From positions 186,001 through 250,000 of the forward strand of contig NZ_LRML01000001.1 in assembly GCF_001647285.1 (NCBI RefSeq): DNA of 64,000 nt, in the 5' to 3' direction. Shown one piece after another: positions 63,119 through 64,000 of the stretch. Each line of letters opens with the position of its first letter. Position 1 is the stretch's first letter. Made by a program: the position numbers and the translations under genes. The DNA comes from Rufibacter roseus (GTDB lineage: Bacteria > Bacteroidota > Bacteroidia > Cytophagales > Hymenobacteraceae). Under the pieces are notes generated by a model that was not told where the DNA came from, searched no databases, and was given only the letters and a program-made list of their open reading frames with translations.

Positions 63119-64000
63119 ATGAAGAGTATAGGCTGCCGCAATAGATTCAAACACCTGTTTACTGTAGTAGCCTTAGTAGTTCTGCACTTTTCACCAATTT
63201 ATTTGTTGGAGGGATTTGCTCAAGTTCAATCTAAGAGTGAGGGAAACAGAATCACATTGGCTGACCCGACTATCTTTTTCCATGAAGGGGTATATTACTT
63301 ATATGGAACGGTAGAAGGCAACGTGAATGAGGGGTTTGAGGTGTATTCTTCAAAGGACTTAAAAGAATGGGAAGGACCATTAGGAGTAAAAGATGGTTTT
63401 GCCTTGGTGAAAGAAGATGTATTTGGCGATAAGGGCTTTTGGGCGCCACAAGTTTTTTTCTACAACAACAGGTTCTACATGTCCTACACGGCAAATGAAC
63501 AGATTGCTTTAGCAGAGAGTGAAAGCCCATTAGGGCCGTTTGTACAGGGCGTGAAGAAACCTTTGGAGGCACCCGTCAGGCAAATTGATTCTCATGTTTT
63601 TATTGATGAAAATGGCAAAAAATACTTGTACCATGTGCGTCTTGACAAAGGGAACAGAATATTTGTGGCAGAGTTAAATGATGATTTTTCTGGCATAAAG
63701 GACGAGACCCTGCAGGAGTGTATAGTAGCAAACGAACAATGGGAGAATACAGCCAATGCGAATTGGCCTGTAGCCGAAGGCCCCACAGTTTTAAAGCACA
63801 AAAACTTCTACTACTTGACATACTCCGCAAACGATTTCAGAAACCCTGATTATGCAGTAGGCTACGCTGTTAGCAAAAGCCCGTTAGGACCTTGGGTGAA
63901 AGTGAAGGAAAATCCAATTCTGAGCAAGAATAATCTTGGCCCGAACGGAACTGGGCATGGAGATCTTTTTAAAGGGAAAAACAGTCAACTCTTCTATGTC
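63119..64000 (+). CDS. GH43 family glycosidase, truncated by the window end
   Basis: The reading frame starts at the ATG at 63119 and stays open for 294 codons to the last base. A signal peptide covers about 1-37 (ending GFAQ). The GH43 five-bladed propeller shows all three catalytic acids in order: Asp in LADPTIFFHEGVYYLYG (about 51), Asp in RQIDSHVFIDENGKKY (about 160), and Glu in VAEGPTVLKHKNFYYL (about 222). Substrates in this family are arabinofuranosides, xylosides or galactofuranosides. It follows GH172 by 95 bp; the two together would suit an arabinan- or fructose-containing glycan. The protein should continue beyond the window by a few dozen residues or more. Confidence 0.82.
   Translation, partial: MKSIGCRNRFKHLFTVVALVVLHFSPIYLLEGFAQVQSKSEGNRITLADPTIFFHEGVYYLYGTVEGNVNEGFEVYSSKDLKEWEGPLGVKDGFALVKEDVFGDKGFWAPQVFFYNNRFYMSYTANEQIALAESESPLGPFVQGVKKPLEAPVRQIDSHVFIDENGKKYLYHVRLDKGNRIFVAELNDDFSGIKDETLQECIVANEQWENTANANWPVAEGPTVLKHKNFYYLTYSANDFRNPDYAVGYAVSKSPLGPWVKVKENPILSKNNLGPNGTGHGDLFKGKNSQLFYV

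Noticed and set aside
1-64000. tRNA, rRNA, riboswitch, insertion sequence, prophage or defence genes
   Set aside because: I looked for the characteristic conserved words and gene families on both strands and found none that could be supported.

Overview
The window looks like part of a chromosome from a free-living Bacteroidota, most likely Cytophagales near Hymenobacteraceae; that placement is an inference. The support is two SusC/SusD pairs, type IX secretion (T9SS) sorting domains, a PorP/SprF protein, a giant gliding-type adhesin, a Y_Y_Y-type regulator, a hybrid two-component system and many secreted glycoside hydrolases. No rRNA, tRNA, CRISPR array, insertion sequence or phage gene was seen.

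Layout. (1) 0.4-3.6 kb, + strand: a nucleoside-type MFS permease and two exported TIM-barrel sugar isomerase-like proteins, apparently one operon. (2) 4.2-7.6 kb: a beta-propeller/amidohydrolase fusion. (3) 8.0-8.5 kb: a DUF892 ferritin-like protein. (4) 8.8-28.6 kb, - strand: a polysaccharide utilization locus (PUL) with SusC, SusD, two GH144 enzymes, an SGNH hydrolase with a T9SS sorting domain, a LamG surface lipoprotein, a GH43, a GH3 and an esterase, preceded by a membrane-bound Y_Y_Y/LuxR-type regulator. GH144 plus GH3 points to beta-1,2-glucan as substrate: GH144 would cut the glucan to sophorose or short oligomers and GH3 would release glucose. (5) 29.1-41.0 kb, - strand: a 2794-residue repeat adhesin, PorP/SprF and an OmpA-SPOR protein, an SprB/SprF-like surface-adhesin operon. 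(6) 41.7-64 kb, + strand: a fructan-type locus with a hybrid two-component sensor that has a periplasmic sugar-binding domain, a sugar porter, a fructokinase, two GH32 enzymes, a GH116, a second SusC/SusD pair, and then a COG0523 GTPase, a short FKBP with a cysteine tail, a GH172 (DUF2961) protein and a GH43 that runs off the window.

Between the genes lies a recurring hairpin family (about eleven copies, arms close to GTTTTAGGCCTGTTTT) and two larger composite palindromic elements built from CAAG...CTTG modules. In the right-hand locus two kinds of candidate operator appear: CG-centred TTAATCGATTAA-type palindromes before GH116 and susC, and GTATCAAT-type repeats, including two CAATATTAAA copies exactly 20 bp apart, before the sugar porter.

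The most interesting leads are the complete beta-1,2-glucan PUL with a predicted secreted esterase, the GH172 protein beside the fructan genes, the FKBP that has lost its insert-in-flap domain and sits next to a metallochaperone, the higher-order and codon-mosaic repeat structure of the adhesin, and the dispersed hairpin family. All family assignments were made by reading motifs; no database search was possible.
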